40,401 nucleotides of DNA from positions 1 to 40,401 of the forward strand of contig SPVA01000122.1 of the NCBI GenBank assembly GCA_013530545.1, given 5' to 3'. The position numbers were made by a program, and so were the translations under genes. Below the pieces are notes generated by a model. The model was given only the letters and a program-made list of their open reading frames with translations, ran no database searches and was not told where the DNA came from. This DNA is from Acinetobacter lwoffii (GTDB lineage: Bacteria; Pseudomonadota; Gammaproteobacteria; Pseudomonadales; Moraxellaceae). Numbering within the stretch: the stretch's first letter is position 1; each line of letters opens with the position of its first letter. This document shows, one piece after another, positions 23,990-33,746 of this stretch.

Positions 23990-24859
23990 ATGAATCATTA
24001 TCCTGAAACCCCAGCTTCAACTGAAACACAAGACCATCAACCGGGTGTGCAAACCAAAATGGACCCTGCACCGGAAATTATTAAACCGCATTATAAAGGC
24101 AGTGAAAAATTAAAAGGCAAAGTTGCCTTGATTACTGGTGGTGATAGCGGAATTGGCCGCTCTGTATCGGTCTTATTTGCCCGCGAAGGTGCAGATATCG
24201 CCATTTGCTATCTGGATGAAGATCAGGATGCACGGGACACCAAAAAAATGGTGGAAGATGAAGGCCGCCGTTGTCTGCTGATTCAATGTGATTTACAAGA
24301 TCAAGATGAAATCAAGAAAATGGTGGAACAGACCCTTCAGGAATTTAAAACGATTAATATTCTGGTCAATAATGCCGGGGTTCAGTATCCGCAAGAAAGT
24401 ATTAGCGATATCTCGCCCGAGCAATTACTTAAAACATTTAGTGTGAATATTCTGTCGATGTTCCACCTGACTCAGGCGGTAATTCCGCATATGCAAGAAG
24501 GTGACAGCATTATCAATACCACCAGTATTACCAGCTATCATGGTCATGACCAGCTGATTGACTATGCCAGTACGAAAGGTGCCATCACTACATTTACCCG
24601 AAGCCTTTCCACCAATTTATTGAAAAATAAAACGGGTATTCGCGTCAATGGGGTCGCTCCGGGCCCAATTTGGACACCATTGATTCCGAGCAGTTTTGAT
24701 GAAGAACAGCTCAAAGATTTTGGTAAAAGCACCCCAATGGGTCGTATGGGCCAACCGAGTGAAGTAGCACCGGCGTATTTATTCCTGGCCAGTGAAGAAG
24801 CCAGTTATATTTCAGGTCAGGTGATTCATGTGAATGGCGGCAGTATTATTAACGGCTAA
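23990..24859 (+). CDS. SDR-family oxidoreductase (YghA-like)
   Basis: 289 residues. An N-terminal extension rich in proline and acid (HYPETPASTETQDHQPG) precedes the SDR core: GGDSGIGRSVSV nucleotide loop, NNAGVQYPQ, catalytic serine region NTTSITSYHG and the pair in YASTKGA. The C-terminus YISGQVIHVNGG is typical. The extended N-terminus marks the YghA/YhdF-like group, often general-stress dehydrogenases of unknown substrate. I chose ATG 23990 with GGAAAAG just upstream; an in-frame ATG at 23960 lacks a ribosome site. It stands alone, followed by a hairpin and the small 56-aa gene. Confidence 0.85.
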   Translation: MNHYPETPASTETQDHQPGVQTKMDPAPEIIKPHYKGSEKLKGKVALITGGDSGIGRSVSVLFAREGADIAICYLDEDQDARDTKKMVEDEGRRCLLIQCDLQDQDEIKKMVEQTLQEFKTINILVNNAGVQYPQESISDISPEQLLKTFSVNILSMFHLTQAVIPHMQEGDSIINTTSITSYHGHDQLIDYASTKGAITTFTRSLSTNLLKNKTGIRVNGVAPGPIWTPLIPSSFDEEQLKDFGKSTPMGRMGQPSEVAPAYLFLASEEASYISGQVIHVNGGSIING

Positions 24860-24868
24860 TCTGGCAGA

Positions 24869-24900
24869 GAAGATAGCGGTTCTAGCTGACCGTTATCTTC
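24869..24900 (+). terminator. Terminator hairpin after the SDR gene
   Basis: Arms GAAGATAGCGGT (24869-24880) and ACCGTTATCTTC (24889-24900) pair over 12 bases with one G-T wobble and an 8-nt loop, ten bases after the stop codon. The downstream T run is poor. Confidence 0.6.
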
Positions 24901-25054
24901 ATCTTATTCTTACGAAATCTTTTTAAAAAATCAGTATATAAAATATTTTCTAGATCCTATTTTTCTTTTATAAAATAAGTCAAACAAATACTTACCTTCG
25001 TAAAAATAAGCCCTTGTTATAGTAATTTCAGCCCAACCTGATGAGGATATTAAG

Positions 25055-25225
25055 ATGCCTAGAGGTGACAAATCAGCCTATACCGATAAGCAGAAACGGC
25101 AGGCCGAACATATTGAAGAAAGCGAAAAAGAGCGTGGACATTCTGAAGAAGAAGCCGAACGTATTGCCTGGTCGACGGTCAATAAACAAGACGGCGGTGG
25201 CAAGAAAAAGAAAACGTCCCCCTAA
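25055..25225 (+). CDS. Small hydrophilic stress-type protein (56 aa)
   Basis: 56 residues starting MPRGDKSAYTDKQKRQAEHI, continuing with a Glu-rich middle (EESEKERGHSEEEAE), then RIAWSTVNKQDGGG and a lysine-rich tail KKKKTSP. GAGG lies 9-12 bases before ATG 25055. A longer overlapping frame starting at 25041 is a shadow and lacks this composition. Short proteins with this pattern (MPRGDKS...YTDKQKR...AWATVNK...GGGKK) are common in proteobacteria and often carry the label plasmid stabilisation protein without evidence. The function is unknown; general-stress induction and nucleic-acid contact by the basic tail are guesses. A strong terminator follows. Confidence 0.75.
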   Translation: MPRGDKSAYTDKQKRQAEHIEESEKERGHSEEEAERIAWSTVNKQDGGGKKKKTSP

Positions 25226-25261
25226 ATAGAATTCATGTCGATGAAAGTATGGGACAGATAC

Positions 25262-25296
25262 AAAGACCCTCTATAATTAAATTATAGAGGGTCTTT
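25262..25296. terminator. Bidirectional terminator
   Basis: A perfect 17-bp stem with arms AAAGACCCTCTATAATT (25262-25278) and its complement (25280-25296), ending in T on one strand and preceded by A on the other. It separates the 56-aa gene from the convergent valine operon. Confidence 0.9.
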
Positions 25297-25307
25297 TACC
25301 ATCAGCT

Positions 25308-26342
25308 TTAAGTAATATTTTCGATACGCTGCTGAGTCCATGCTGGCCAGAGCTTTTCCAGTGTTTGTTCAAATTTTGCATTTTCGGTTCGCCATTGTGG
25401 ATTTTTGTCCTTATCAATAATCAGCGCACGAACCCCTTCAATAAAATCGCCCTGCTCTAACCAGACATCCTGCAAGTCCCGTTCTAGCTGCATACATTTT
25501 TCCAGCGACAAATTCTGTCCGGCTTGCTGTAACTTCAGGCTGGTCTGTTTTGCCATCACCGGACGCTGCTGCAAAATGGTCAGCATTTTATTGGCCCATT
25601 CCTGATTAGTTGCACTACTTGCATGAGCAAGGCTCTGTTCAATCTCCTCCAGGTGTTGATAGCCAAAATGCTGATTAATCAGATCTGCACGTTTTTGCAG
25701 CTCGCTTTCTACCGGATGCGTAATATAGGAACTAATGATCTTTTGAATCTCAATCGGGTTTAATACCGGTGCTGCAATCAATGCTGCTTCTAATTCAGCA
25801 AAACGCTCACTCGGCACATGATAATCCACCAGATCGAGATACAAGGCATCACTGCTACTGATCTGCTCCCCGGTCAAAGCCATATAGACACCGACTTCAT
25901 CCAGTCGGGAGAAAAAACCAATTGCGGTTTCGGGCATGGCAAAACGTGATTTTTCACTCGTAACTTTGATATGACAGGCTTGAGCGAGGCCAAAGCCTCC
26001 GCCCAGTACATAGCCATCCATCATCACGATCACGGCCTTTGGAAAATTACGCAAGGTGCTCAGCATCTTATATTCAGTGGCAAAAAAATCCTGATATTGG
26101 GTATTGCCGGCCTGATAGCTGTCATACAGATAGCGGATGTCGCCTCCAGCACAGAACGCCTTGGGACTGTTGGAATTGATCAGGATGGCTTGCACTTCTG
26201 GATCATGGCACCACTGATCGAGTTGCGCCTGAATGCCTTGGATCATTGGCAGGGTTAAGGCATTTAAATGGCTGGTGCGGTCCAGGCTGATAATGCCCAG
26301 ACTTCCTGCGACCCGTATCGCTAAATTATTTTCATCACTCAT
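25308..26342 (-). CDS. 3-hydroxyisobutyryl-CoA hydrolase-like protein with missing active-site segment
   Basis: 344 residues of the crotonase fold, HIBCH branch: oxyanion-hole residues in FCAGGDIRYLYD and VLGGGFGLAQACHIKV, and the C-terminal HIBCH-type tail. HIBCH releases 3-hydroxyisobutyrate from its CoA ester in valine breakdown. The active-site strand reads AMPETAIGFFSRLDEVG, whereas family members read MPETAIG(L/F)FPDVGxxYFLxRL. About nine residues, including the PDVG aspartate that is catalytically important, are absent, in frame. The enzyme may be inactive in this strain, or the deletion is an assembly fault. Last gene of the mmsA operon, 20 bp after the enoyl-CoA hydratase gene. Confidence 0.8.
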   Translation of the reverse strand: MSDENNLAIRVAGSLGIISLDRTSHLNALTLPMIQGIQAQLDQWCHDPEVQAILINSNSPKAFCAGGDIRYLYDSYQAGNTQYQDFFATEYKMLSTLRNFPKAVIVMMDGYVLGGGFGLAQACHIKVTSEKSRFAMPETAIGFFSRLDEVGVYMALTGEQISSSDALYLDLVDYHVPSERFAELEAALIAAPVLNPIEIQKIISSYITHPVESELQKRADLINQHFGYQHLEEIEQSLAHASSATNQEWANKMLTILQQRPVMAKQTSLKLQQAGQNLSLEKCMQLERDLQDVWLEQGDFIEGVRALIIDKDKNPQWRTENAKFEQTLEKLWPAWTQQRIENIT

Positions 26343-26362
26343 TTTATTTTCCTATTTTTGTT

Positions 26363-27136
26363 TTATTGATGGGTAAATTTGGCTGGGCGTTTTTCTACAA
26401 AGGCCTGCATGCCTTCTTTTTGATCGGAACCGGCAAAAATCGAATGGAAAACCCGGCGTTCAAAGCGCAGGCCTTCAGCCAGGCTCACTTCAAAGGCCCG
26501 ATTAATTGATTCTTTAATCATCATCACGGCAGTAAGCGACTTTTCAGCAATTTTCTCGGCAGCTTGCAGGGTTTGCTCCAGTAATTCTTCCTTAGCAAAT
26601 ACCCGAGCTACCAGACCACTTTGTTCCGCTTCTTGCGCCCCCATCTGCCGTGCAGTCAGGCACATTTCCATGGCTTTGGCCTTACCAATCGCCAAGGTTA
26701 AACGCTGGGTACCGCCAATGCCTGGCAACACGCCTAAAGTAACTTCGGGCAGACCAAATTTTGCATTCTCAGCGCAGTAAATAAAGTCGCACATCAATGC
26801 CAGCTCGCAACCACCACCCAAGGCATAGCCACTCACTGCGGCGATTAAAGGTTTGCGGCGCTGGGCAATCCGGTCGGCCAGACTGAAAAAATCATCTAGA
26901 TAAATTTGCGGAAAATTCAGATCTGCCATTTCTTTAATATCGGCACCGGCGGCAAAGGCTTTTTCCGAACCGGCAATCACAATACAGCCAATTGCCGGAT
27001 CTTTTTCCAGCTGATCCAGTGCCTGATTGACTTCAACAATCAGCTGGTTATTTAGTGCATTTAAAGCTTGCGGACGATTTAAAGTAATCAGCCCGACACC
27101 ATTACGTTGTTCTAATAAAATTGTTTGCCATTGCAT
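26363..27136 (-). CDS. Enoyl-CoA hydratase
   Basis: 257 residues, the standard crotonase length. The first oxyanion loop is [14 protein letters not shown]. The second is [17 protein letters not shown]. The catalytic glutamates are in [19 protein letters not shown]. In this operon it should hydrate methacrylyl-CoA to 3-hydroxyisobutyryl-CoA. It could also act on other short enoyl-CoAs, which matters because the cyclohexanecarboxylate cluster at 34-39 kb lacks a hydratase. ATG 27136 is chosen since AGGA lies 8 nt upstream; a longer frame from 27172 would overlap the acyl-CoA dehydrogenase gene. Confidence 0.88.
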   Translation of the reverse strand: MQWQTILLEQRNGVGLITLNRPQALNALNNQLIVEVNQALDQLEKDPAIGCIVIAGSEKAFAAGADIKEMADLNFPQIYLDDFFSLADRIAQRRKPLIAAVSGYALGGGCELALMCDFIYCAENAKFGLPEVTLGVLPGIGGTQRLTLAIGKAKAMEMCLTARQMGAQEAEQSGLVARVFAKEELLEQTLQAAEKIAEKSLTAVMMIKESINRAFEVSLAEGLRFERRVFHSIFAGSDQKEGMQAFVEKRPAKFTHQ

Positions 27137-27155
27137 GAGATAAATCCTTTTAAAA

Positions 27156-28283
27156 TTAGAGGCTGCGCGCAATCACCAGCCGCTGAATATCGCTGGTGCC
27201 TTCATAAATCTGACAAATCCGCGCATCGCGGTAAATCCGTTCAATTGGAAAATCTTTGAGATAACCGTAGCCACCAAAAATCTGCAGCGCTTTGGAACAG
27301 ACACGTTCTGCCATTTCTGAAGCAAATAGCTTGGCCATGGAGGCTTCGGTTAAACAGGCTTCACCGGCTTCTTTCTTGCGTGCTGCAAAATGGACCAGTT
27401 GCCGTGCCGCTTCAATTTCAGTCGCCATACTGGCCAGCCTGAAAGAAATCGCCTGCTGTTCAAAAATCGGTTTGCCAAAGGCGACCCGATCATGCGCATA
27501 GGCCGTTGCTTCTTCTAAAGCGGCACGCGCCAAACCAACCGCCTGTGCGGCAATACCGATTCGCCCGCCTTCCAGATTTGCTAGGGCAATTTTCAGACCT
27601 TCGCCTTCGGCGCCGAGTCTTAAACTTTCATGAATGCGGACATCAGTTAGGGCAATCTGACAGGTATCCGAAGCATGCAGGCCGAGTTTTTCTTCCACCC
27701 GAATCACTTCATAGCCAGGTGTGTCGCGCGGCACTAAAAATGCACTCATGCCTTTTTTGCCCGCAGATGGGTCGGTCACGGCAAAGACAATAATCATCCC
27801 GGCATTGTGGCCTGAGGTAATGAACTGTTTGGCGCCATTCAGAATGTAGTGATCGCCGTCCTTGATCGCCCGGGTTTTAATCGCGGCAGCATCCGATCCG
27901 GTATGCGGTTCGGTTAAGGCAAAGGCACCAATCATTTCACCTTGAGCCAAAGGCTTTAAAAATTGCTGCTTTTGCTGTTCCGTGCCGAACTTGAAAATCG
28001 GCATACAACCCACCGAGTTATGTACGCTCATAATCGCGGATGTTGCACCATCGGCCGCAGCGACTTCTTCTAGGGCTAGAACATAAGCCAGCGTACCTGT
28101 GCCCGAACCGCCCCATTCTTCCGGAATCAGCATGCCTAAAAAACCCAGCTCTCCCATTTGGGCCAAGGCCTGCTTAGGAAAAATGCCTTTTTGATCCCAC
28201 TCGCCGGCAAAGGGTTTAATCTGTTCCTGGGCAAAGCTTTTGGCCATATCCTGAATTAGTTTTTGCTCTTCCGTTAATTGCAT
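27156..28283 (-). CDS. Acyl-CoA dehydrogenase (isobutyryl-CoA type)
   Basis: 375 residues, complete acyl-CoA dehydrogenase. FAD/substrate motifs are [19 protein letters not shown] and [10 protein letters not shown]; the catalytic base is the glutamate of [16 protein letters not shown] near the C-terminus. It oxidises an acyl-CoA to the enoyl-CoA and passes electrons to ETF. Operon position between an acyl-CoA synthetase and enoyl-CoA hydratase, with mmsA and mmsB, points to isobutyryl-CoA. AGGA precedes ATG 28283 by 8 nt. A 2-methylbutyryl-CoA or short-chain substrate cannot be excluded. Confidence 0.88.
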   Translation of the reverse strand: MQLTEEQKLIQDMAKSFAQEQIKPFAGEWDQKGIFPKQALAQMGELGFLGMLIPEEWGGSGTGTLAYVLALEEVAAADGATSAIMSVHNSVGCMPIFKFGTEQQKQQFLKPLAQGEMIGAFALTEPHTGSDAAAIKTRAIKDGDHYILNGAKQFITSGHNAGMIIVFAVTDPSAGKKGMSAFLVPRDTPGYEVIRVEEKLGLHASDTCQIALTDVRIHESLRLGAEGEGLKIALANLEGGRIGIAAQAVGLARAALEEATAYAHDRVAFGKPIFEQQAISFRLASMATEIEAARQLVHFAARKKEAGEACLTEASMAKLFASEMAERVCSKALQIFGGYGYLKDFPIERIYRDARICQIYEGTSDIQRLVIARSL

Positions 28284-28341
28284 CGATGCTTCCTTTAATC
28301 TCTTTATTTAATCTTCTTATTCAATTTGTTGGCTTTAGCTA

Positions 28342-29991
28342 TTATGCGGTCTTGGCTTGCTGCTTGTTGATTTCCTGATTGCGCAGTAAAAAGCGTTGAA
28401 TTTTACCGCTTGGGGTTTTCGGCAATTCGGTCACGAATTCAATCAGGCGCGGATAGGCATGTGCAGATAAACGCTTTTTCACAAATTGACCCAGCTCTTC
28501 TTCCAGATGGGTCGAAGCTGCAAAATTATTCGCCAGAATCACAAAGGCTTTAATCACTTCGGTACGCTCGGGGTCAGGTACACCAATCACCGCAGCTTCA
28601 ATCACGGCATCATGTTCCAGCAAGGCACTTTCCACATCAAATGGGCCGACCCGATAGCCTGACGTTGTAATGACATCATCACTACGCCCGACAAAGCTCA
28701 TACTGCCATCAGCATGGATTTCTGCGGTATCACCGGTTAAATAGTAGTGGCCGACAAAGGGAGATTTACGGCTTTCTTCATAGCCAGAGAACCACATCAT
28801 CGGCGATTGGCTGATATCCACTGCCAGAATGCCCGGGATGTCAGCTGCTAATTCATGCCCCTGTTCATCGACAACGGCAATTCGGTAACCCGGGCTGGCA
28901 AAGCCTGCCGAACCTGAACGGACCGGATGTTCCAAAGCATGATGATTACACACCACCATCCCGACTTCGGTCTGGCCATAATGGTCATAAATCGGCACAT
29001 CTAGCACCTCTTTAAACCAGCGGATCACTTCCGGATTTAACGGTTCTCCCGCACTGCTGACGACACGTAACTTGCCGCGCAGTTTTGCCATTTGAGCAGG
29101 ATCGGCTGCCATCATCATGCGGTAAGCAGTCGGTGCACCGGCCAGATTGGTAATGCCATATTCCTTAACAATTTCGCAGACACTTTCCGCATTAAACCCA
29201 CCTTCATAAAACAAGGTCGAGTGTCCAAGCATTAAGGGACCAATAATCGCGTAATACAATCCGTAGGCCCAGCCGGGATCGGCAATATTCCAGAATGCAT
29301 CTTCAGGAGTTAGACCAATGGCATTTTGCATATAGCTTGCAAAAGCAATCAGTGCTTTTAAAGGGACTTTAAGAGGTTTCGCTGGTCCAGTAGTACCGGA
29401 GGTAAACATCAATAAAAATGGATCATCAACATTCAGGATCTCCAGCTCACAAGCTTCAGCCTGACGGTTTAATACCGTCCAGAAGCTAAGGTCGTGCGGA
29501 TAGCGTTCTGCCTCAGTTTCGGCATGTACCGTCACAATAGCTGGACAGTTGCTAATTTCGGATAATTTGTCCCGATTCGCCAGATCAGTCACCACCAGCT
29601 TGCTTTGCGCCAGATGAATGCGATGCTCGATAGCTTTGGGACCAAAGGCAGTAAATAAGGGTTGATAGACCGCACCAATCCGCCAGGTCGCTAAAATGGT
29701 AATGATCAGCTCTGGGGTACGCGGTAATAATCCGGAAACACGATCGCCTTTACCAATGCCTTGAGACTTAAGAAAATTGGCAAACTGGCTGGAATATTTT
29801 TTGAACTCGGCAAAGCTATATTGTTCTTTTCTGCCATCTTTACCATGCCAGTACAAGGCAATGGCATCGGAATTGGCATGACGGTCACAGCATTCATAAC
29901 AGGCATTCACTACCTGCATGGAATCGGAGAGAAACTGACTTGCAACCGTATTTAAATCAAAATTTTGAACCGTTATTTGATAATCTAACAT
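28342..29991 (-). CDS. AMP-dependent acyl-CoA synthetase (short/branched chain)
   Basis: 549 residues, an acetyl-CoA-synthetase-like ANL enzyme. Motifs are LMFTSGTTGPAKPLKVP (P-loop), FWNIADPGWAYGLYYAI typical of the AcsM/Acs branch, YDHYGQTEVGM, YYLTGDTAE, RSDDVITTSGYRVGPFDVE and the C-terminal lysine in TPSGKIQRFLLR. It should form CoA esters of short or branched acids such as isobutyrate or propionate, letting the operon use free isobutyrate as well as valine. It lies between mmsB and the acyl-CoA dehydrogenase gene. The substrate is inferred from neighbours. Confidence 0.87.
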   Translation of the reverse strand: MLDYQITVQNFDLNTVASQFLSDSMQVVNACYECCDRHANSDAIALYWHGKDGRKEQYSFAEFKKYSSQFANFLKSQGIGKGDRVSGLLPRTPELIITILATWRIGAVYQPLFTAFGPKAIEHRIHLAQSKLVVTDLANRDKLSEISNCPAIVTVHAETEAERYPHDLSFWTVLNRQAEACELEILNVDDPFLLMFTSGTTGPAKPLKVPLKALIAFASYMQNAIGLTPEDAFWNIADPGWAYGLYYAIIGPLMLGHSTLFYEGGFNAESVCEIVKEYGITNLAGAPTAYRMMMAADPAQMAKLRGKLRVVSSAGEPLNPEVIRWFKEVLDVPIYDHYGQTEVGMVVCNHHALEHPVRSGSAGFASPGYRIAVVDEQGHELAADIPGILAVDISQSPMMWFSGYEESRKSPFVGHYYLTGDTAEIHADGSMSFVGRSDDVITTSGYRVGPFDVESALLEHDAVIEAAVIGVPDPERTEVIKAFVILANNFAASTHLEEELGQFVKKRLSAHAYPRLIEFVTELPKTPSGKIQRFLLRNQEINKQQAKTA

Positions 29992-30077
29992 GTTAAACCT
30001 CAGCCTGAATTTATCGTTATTACTGACAAGGTGTAATTATTGAAGCGAATCCTTGCTCCATCTGAATCTTTTAAGTT

Positions 30078-30968
30078 TTAAGCAGGTGGCGTGGTGTATT
30101 GATGCATGATGCTGGAGAAGTCCAGATGGGCATCGCCTTCCTGACACAGTTGTTGATAGAGTTTCTGTACCATGCTGCCGAGTACAACCGGCTGATCCAC
30201 CTGTTGCGCAGCATCCACGGCCAGCCCTAAATCTTTGAGCATCAGTTGTGCGGCAAAGCCGTCGGTATAACCCCGCGATGATGGCGCATTTTCACAAATA
30301 TCGGGCCACGGATTATAAATTTCCGAACTCCAGCAGCGTCCGGTGGAACTGTTGATCACGCCAGCCAGTGCCTGCGGATCAATGCCCAGTTTGGCACCGA
30401 GTGCCATCCCTTCTGCCACCGCAGTCATGGAAATTCCCAGAATCAGGTTATTACAGATTTTTGCCACCTGGCCTGTTCCCACCGCACCACAATGCACCAG
30501 ATTTTTACCCATACCGCTGAGGACCGGTTTGACGGCCTCAAAGGTGGCAGCATCTGCACCGACCATAAAGGTTAAAGTGCCATCTTTGGCACCTAAAGTA
30601 CCGCCGGATACCGGTGCATCACAGACGAGAATCTGCTTGGCTTGCGCTGCTGCAGCAACCTCCTGAATAGTTTGCGGGTCAATGGTGCTGCTGTCGATAC
30701 ATAAGCTGCCCGCTTGAAGCACCTCCAGAATACCGTGTTCACCTAAATAGACTTCGCGCACATGCTTGGCTGCGGGCAGCATGCTGACCACGATCTCCGC
30801 CTGCTTCGCGGCAGCTTGTGGACTGTCGCAGACCACACCGCCCGCTTCTGCAAAATGCTGTAAAGCCACTGCACTTAAGTCATAACCAAAAACCTGATGG
30901 CCCGACTTGAGCAGGTTCTGTGCCATGGAGCCGCCCATGTTGCCTAAACCAATAAATGCAATCTTCAT
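30078..30968 (-). CDS. mmsB: 3-hydroxyisobutyrate dehydrogenase
   Basis: 296 residues. The N-terminal NAD site is FIGLGNMGGSMAQNLLKSGH, the substrate loop DAPVSGGTLGA and the catalytic lysine in GTGQVAKICNNLIL. It oxidises 3-hydroxyisobutyrate to methylmalonate semialdehyde, the substrate of MmsA encoded 12 bp upstream. GGAG sits 8 nt before the ATG. All family motifs are intact. The order mmsA-mmsB is as in Pseudomonas. The gap to the following synthetase gene is 86 bp and has no visible terminator. Confidence 0.94.
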   Translation of the reverse strand: MKIAFIGLGNMGGSMAQNLLKSGHQVFGYDLSAVALQHFAEAGGVVCDSPQAAAKQAEIVVSMLPAAKHVREVYLGEHGILEVLQAGSLCIDSSTIDPQTIQEVAAAAQAKQILVCDAPVSGGTLGAKDGTLTFMVGADAATFEAVKPVLSGMGKNLVHCGAVGTGQVAKICNNLILGISMTAVAEGMALGAKLGIDPQALAGVINSSTGRCWSSEIYNPWPDICENAPSSRGYTDGFAAQLMLKDLGLAVDAAQQVDQPVVLGSMVQKLYQQLCQEGDAHLDFSSIMHQYTTPPA

Positions 30969-30980
30969 GCTTGATGCTCC

Positions 30981-32510
30981 TTAACGCAGACTGATCGTGG
31001 TATTGACACCGGTGGTTTCCTGGTCATCTTCAAACCAGCGACTGGTAATGGTTTTGGTCTGGGTATAGAACTGCACTGCCTGTTTGCCATAAGGACCTAA
31101 ATCACCCAGTTTTGAACCGCGTGAACCGGTAAAACTGAAGAAAGGCACAGGTACAGGAATTGGAATGTTAATGCCAACCTGACCGATATCAATCTGGTTC
31201 TGGAAGGTACGTGCTGTATTACCATTTTGGGTAAAGAGTCCAACGCCATTACCAAATGGATTGGCATTAATCAGCTCAATCGCTTGTTCTAAAGTATCGA
31301 CATGCATGATCGCCAGTACCGGACCAAATACTTCTTCTTTATAAATGCGCATATCGGTCGTGACCTGATTAAAAATCGTTGGTCCGACAAAATTACCCTG
31401 TTCATAGCCTGGAACCTGCACATCACGGCCATCCAGCAGCATTTCAGCACCCTGTTCAACACCACTGTTGATTAAATCGATGACACGCGATTTGGCACGG
31501 GTTGAAATCACTGGTCCAACATCGGTATTCGGTTCATGCCCGGCATTTACCTTTAAGGTTTTGGTTTTATTGACCAGTTCATCGACCCAGTGCTTGGTCT
31601 CACCGACCATTACCGCCACGGAAAGTGCCATACAACGTTGACCTGCTGCGCCAAAAGCTGCACCGACCAAGGCATTTAAGGTCTGTTCTTTATTCGCATC
31701 TGGCATCACCACCACATGGTTTTTGGCGCCCATCATCGACTGCACACGCTTGCCGTGTTGGCCTGCAAGGTTATAGACATGCGTGCCGACTGCAGTCGAA
31801 CCGACAAAAGAAATCGCCTTGATATCGCGATGGGTACACAGTAGATCGACCACTTCTTTACCGCCATGTACCACATTCAGTACGCCTGCCGGCACACCTG
31901 CCTGAGTCGCTAACTCAACCAGCATCATGGTCGATAGTGGATCCTGTTCAGAAGGCTTTAAGACAAAAGTATTGCCGCAGACAATCGCCATCGGGAACAT
32001 CCACAGTGGAATCATCGCCGGAAAGTTAAACGGGGTAATTCCTGCACAGACACCCAAGGGTTGCTGCAAAGTATAGGTATCGACACCGCGTGCCACACCT
32101 TCAATATACTCACCCATTTGTAGTGAACCGATCGAACAGGCATGCTCCACCACTTCCAGACCGCGCTGAATATCACCTTCGGCATCGGCCAGAGTTTTCC
32201 CCTGTTCTGCTGTTAAGACCTGGGCAATACTTTTTAAATTGGTACGAATCAGATCCTGCAGTTTCAGCATGATTCGCATACGGGCCTGAATCGGGGTTTG
32301 GCGCCAGCTGGCAAAGGCATTTTGCGCAGCCGCAATCGCTGCATTGACTTCTTCAGCAGTGGCAAAAGGCACTTGGCCCAAAACTTCCTGAGTGGCAGGA
32401 TTAACAATATCTTGCCAATGGCTGGTTTTTGATTCGACAAATTCACCATTAATGAGAAGTTTTGCGGTGGTGAATCCAGTACTTTGCTGTGGATGAGAAA
32501 TGGCGTTCAT
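30981..32510 (-). CDS. mmsA: Methylmalonate-semialdehyde dehydrogenase (CoA-acylating)
   Basis: 509 residues of the aldehyde dehydrogenase superfamily. The MmsA-specific block is [18 protein letters not shown]; the CoA-acylating catalytic cysteine is in [23 protein letters not shown] and [14 protein letters not shown] are also characteristic. It converts methylmalonate semialdehyde with CoA and NAD+ to propionyl-CoA and CO2, completing the valine pathway. First gene of the six-gene operon, GGAG 5 nt before the ATG. The promoter region (32511-32687) is shared with a divergent LysR gene and contains two small palindromes. Confidence 0.95.
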   Translation of the reverse strand: MNAISHPQQSTGFTTAKLLINGEFVESKTSHWQDIVNPATQEVLGQVPFATAEEVNAAIAAAQNAFASWRQTPIQARMRIMLKLQDLIRTNLKSIAQVLTAEQGKTLADAEGDIQRGLEVVEHACSIGSLQMGEYIEGVARGVDTYTLQQPLGVCAGITPFNFPAMIPLWMFPMAIVCGNTFVLKPSEQDPLSTMMLVELATQAGVPAGVLNVVHGGKEVVDLLCTHRDIKAISFVGSTAVGTHVYNLAGQHGKRVQSMMGAKNHVVVMPDANKEQTLNALVGAAFGAAGQRCMALSVAVMVGETKHWVDELVNKTKTLKVNAGHEPNTDVGPVISTRAKSRVIDLINSGVEQGAEMLLDGRDVQVPGYEQGNFVGPTIFNQVTTDMRIYKEEVFGPVLAIMHVDTLEQAIELINANPFGNGVGLFTQNGNTARTFQNQIDIGQVGINIPIPVPVPFFSFTGSRGSKLGDLGPYGKQAVQFYTQTKTITSRWFEDDQETTGVNTTISLR

Positions 32511-32644
32511 GGTCGCTCCGTGCTGGTTTGTTATTGTCGTTGTATCTGCCTTTACTGGCTTTTATTTAACGTATAATTTTTACGCTGTTTCAGCAGACTA
32601 ACAAAGAACACTTTGACCACCAATAGAAATTGGTGCACGATGGT

Positions 32645-32682
32645 TGTGCAAATATGCACAGGAATTTAACAGGATGTTAAAT
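32645..32682. promoter_or_regulatory. Palindromes between mmsA and the LysR gene
   Basis: TGTGCA-AATA-TGCACA at 32645-32660 and ATTTAACA-GGA-TGTTAAAT at 32664-32682. The first fits a LysR-type recognition site; the second covers the ribosome site of the LysR gene and could be autoregulatory. Both arms are perfect. Confidence 0.5.
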
Positions 32683-32687
32683 AAAAA

Positions 32688-33561
32688 ATGAAAGTAGATT
32701 GGGATCATTTACGCTTTTTTACGTGCTAAAACGCTCACCAATGCAGCACGCTTGATTGGGGTTGAACATAGCACCGTAGCGCGGCGGATTCAGGCTTTGG
32801 AAAGTACTTTAGGTACGCAATTGTTTAAGCGCGAAGCCACCGGTTATGAACTGACCTCGGAAGGCTTGGCATTAGTACCCCGTGTAGAGCAAATGGAACA
32901 GTCGTTTATCCAGATTGATAAACGTCATGACCCTTTACACGGTCGGGTAAGGATTGGTGCGCCAGAAGGTTTCGGTACTGCATTTTTAGCGCGGTTATTG
33001 GCCGAGTTTTCTCAGCATTATCCCTCCTTAACCATTGATTTAATTCCTGTTCCGAAAACCATTAAATTGTCACATCGTGAAGCCGATATTGTGATCGCGA
33101 TTGATCGGCCCAAATCTGGACCCTATATCATTACCCGTCTTTCGAATTACTGTTTAAAGCTGTATGGCAGTAAAAATTATTTACAACAAAATCCCCCAAT
33201 TAAGCGGGTAGAAGATTTAACACAGCACCGTTTTGTCGATTATATTGATGATTTGGTCTATAGCTCAGCGCTGTATTCGCTGGAACGCTTACCCCTGCAA
33301 TTGACTGCCTGTTTTCGCAGTAACAGTATTCTGGCCCAGCAAATTGCGGTCAGTGCGGGTGCCGGACTGGCGATTTTGCCGCGATTTATTGCCCAAGATA
33401 AACCTGAACTTGAAGAGGTACTCAGTGAGCAGGTGAATTTTGCACACACTTTCTGGATGCTAACCTTAGTTGATTTACAACATGAACCCCGGATTAAACT
33501 GGTCTGGGATTTTTTGCGTAAACAAGCAGATATTCAGCAAGCAGTGTTAATGGGCAGATAA
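32688..33561 (+). pseudogene. LysR-family regulator of the mms operon, frameshifted in the HTH
   Basis: From ATG 32688 the frame reads MKVDWDHLRFF, a typical LysR start, and then meets a stop at 32727. The rest (RAKTLTNAARLIGVEHSTVA, then RRIQALE and a full effector domain to 33561) continues in another frame. LysR proteins have about 11 residues between FF and the AA of the helix; here about four are missing, so a net loss of 11 nt at about 32720 explains both the shift and the shortening. Restart at TTG 32752 would lack half the DNA-binding domain. It is divergent from mmsA, so it probably once controlled valine catabolism. Either a real pseudogene or an assembly fault. Confidence 0.75.
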
Positions 33562-33596
33562 ATCATTTCTTGATCTTTAGATGACTTTTTTCTTTG

Positions 33597-33633
33597 TAAG
33601 TTGATTCAATCTGTATTGAGTTGAATCAACTTA
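33597..33633. terminator. Hairpin after the LysR gene
   Basis: Perfect 13-bp arms TAAGTTGATTCAA (33597-33609) and TTGAATCAACTTA (33621-33633) with an 11-nt loop, 36 bp after the LysR stop. No T run follows, so terminator function is only probable. Confidence 0.5.
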
Positions 33634-33746
33634 AGCCATAACGTATTAATACAGCAAATAAACCTATAAGAACATTTTTCAAGCTGTGTACTTGTTAAAT
33701 TAACAGTCGATGATTCACGATGTTTAACGAGATACAGGAAAATAAT

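Noticed and set aside
25041..25229. 62-codon frame overlapping the small protein gene
   Set aside because: The frame starting at 25055 has the coherent small-protein composition and better ribosome spacing; the longer one is its +1 shadow.
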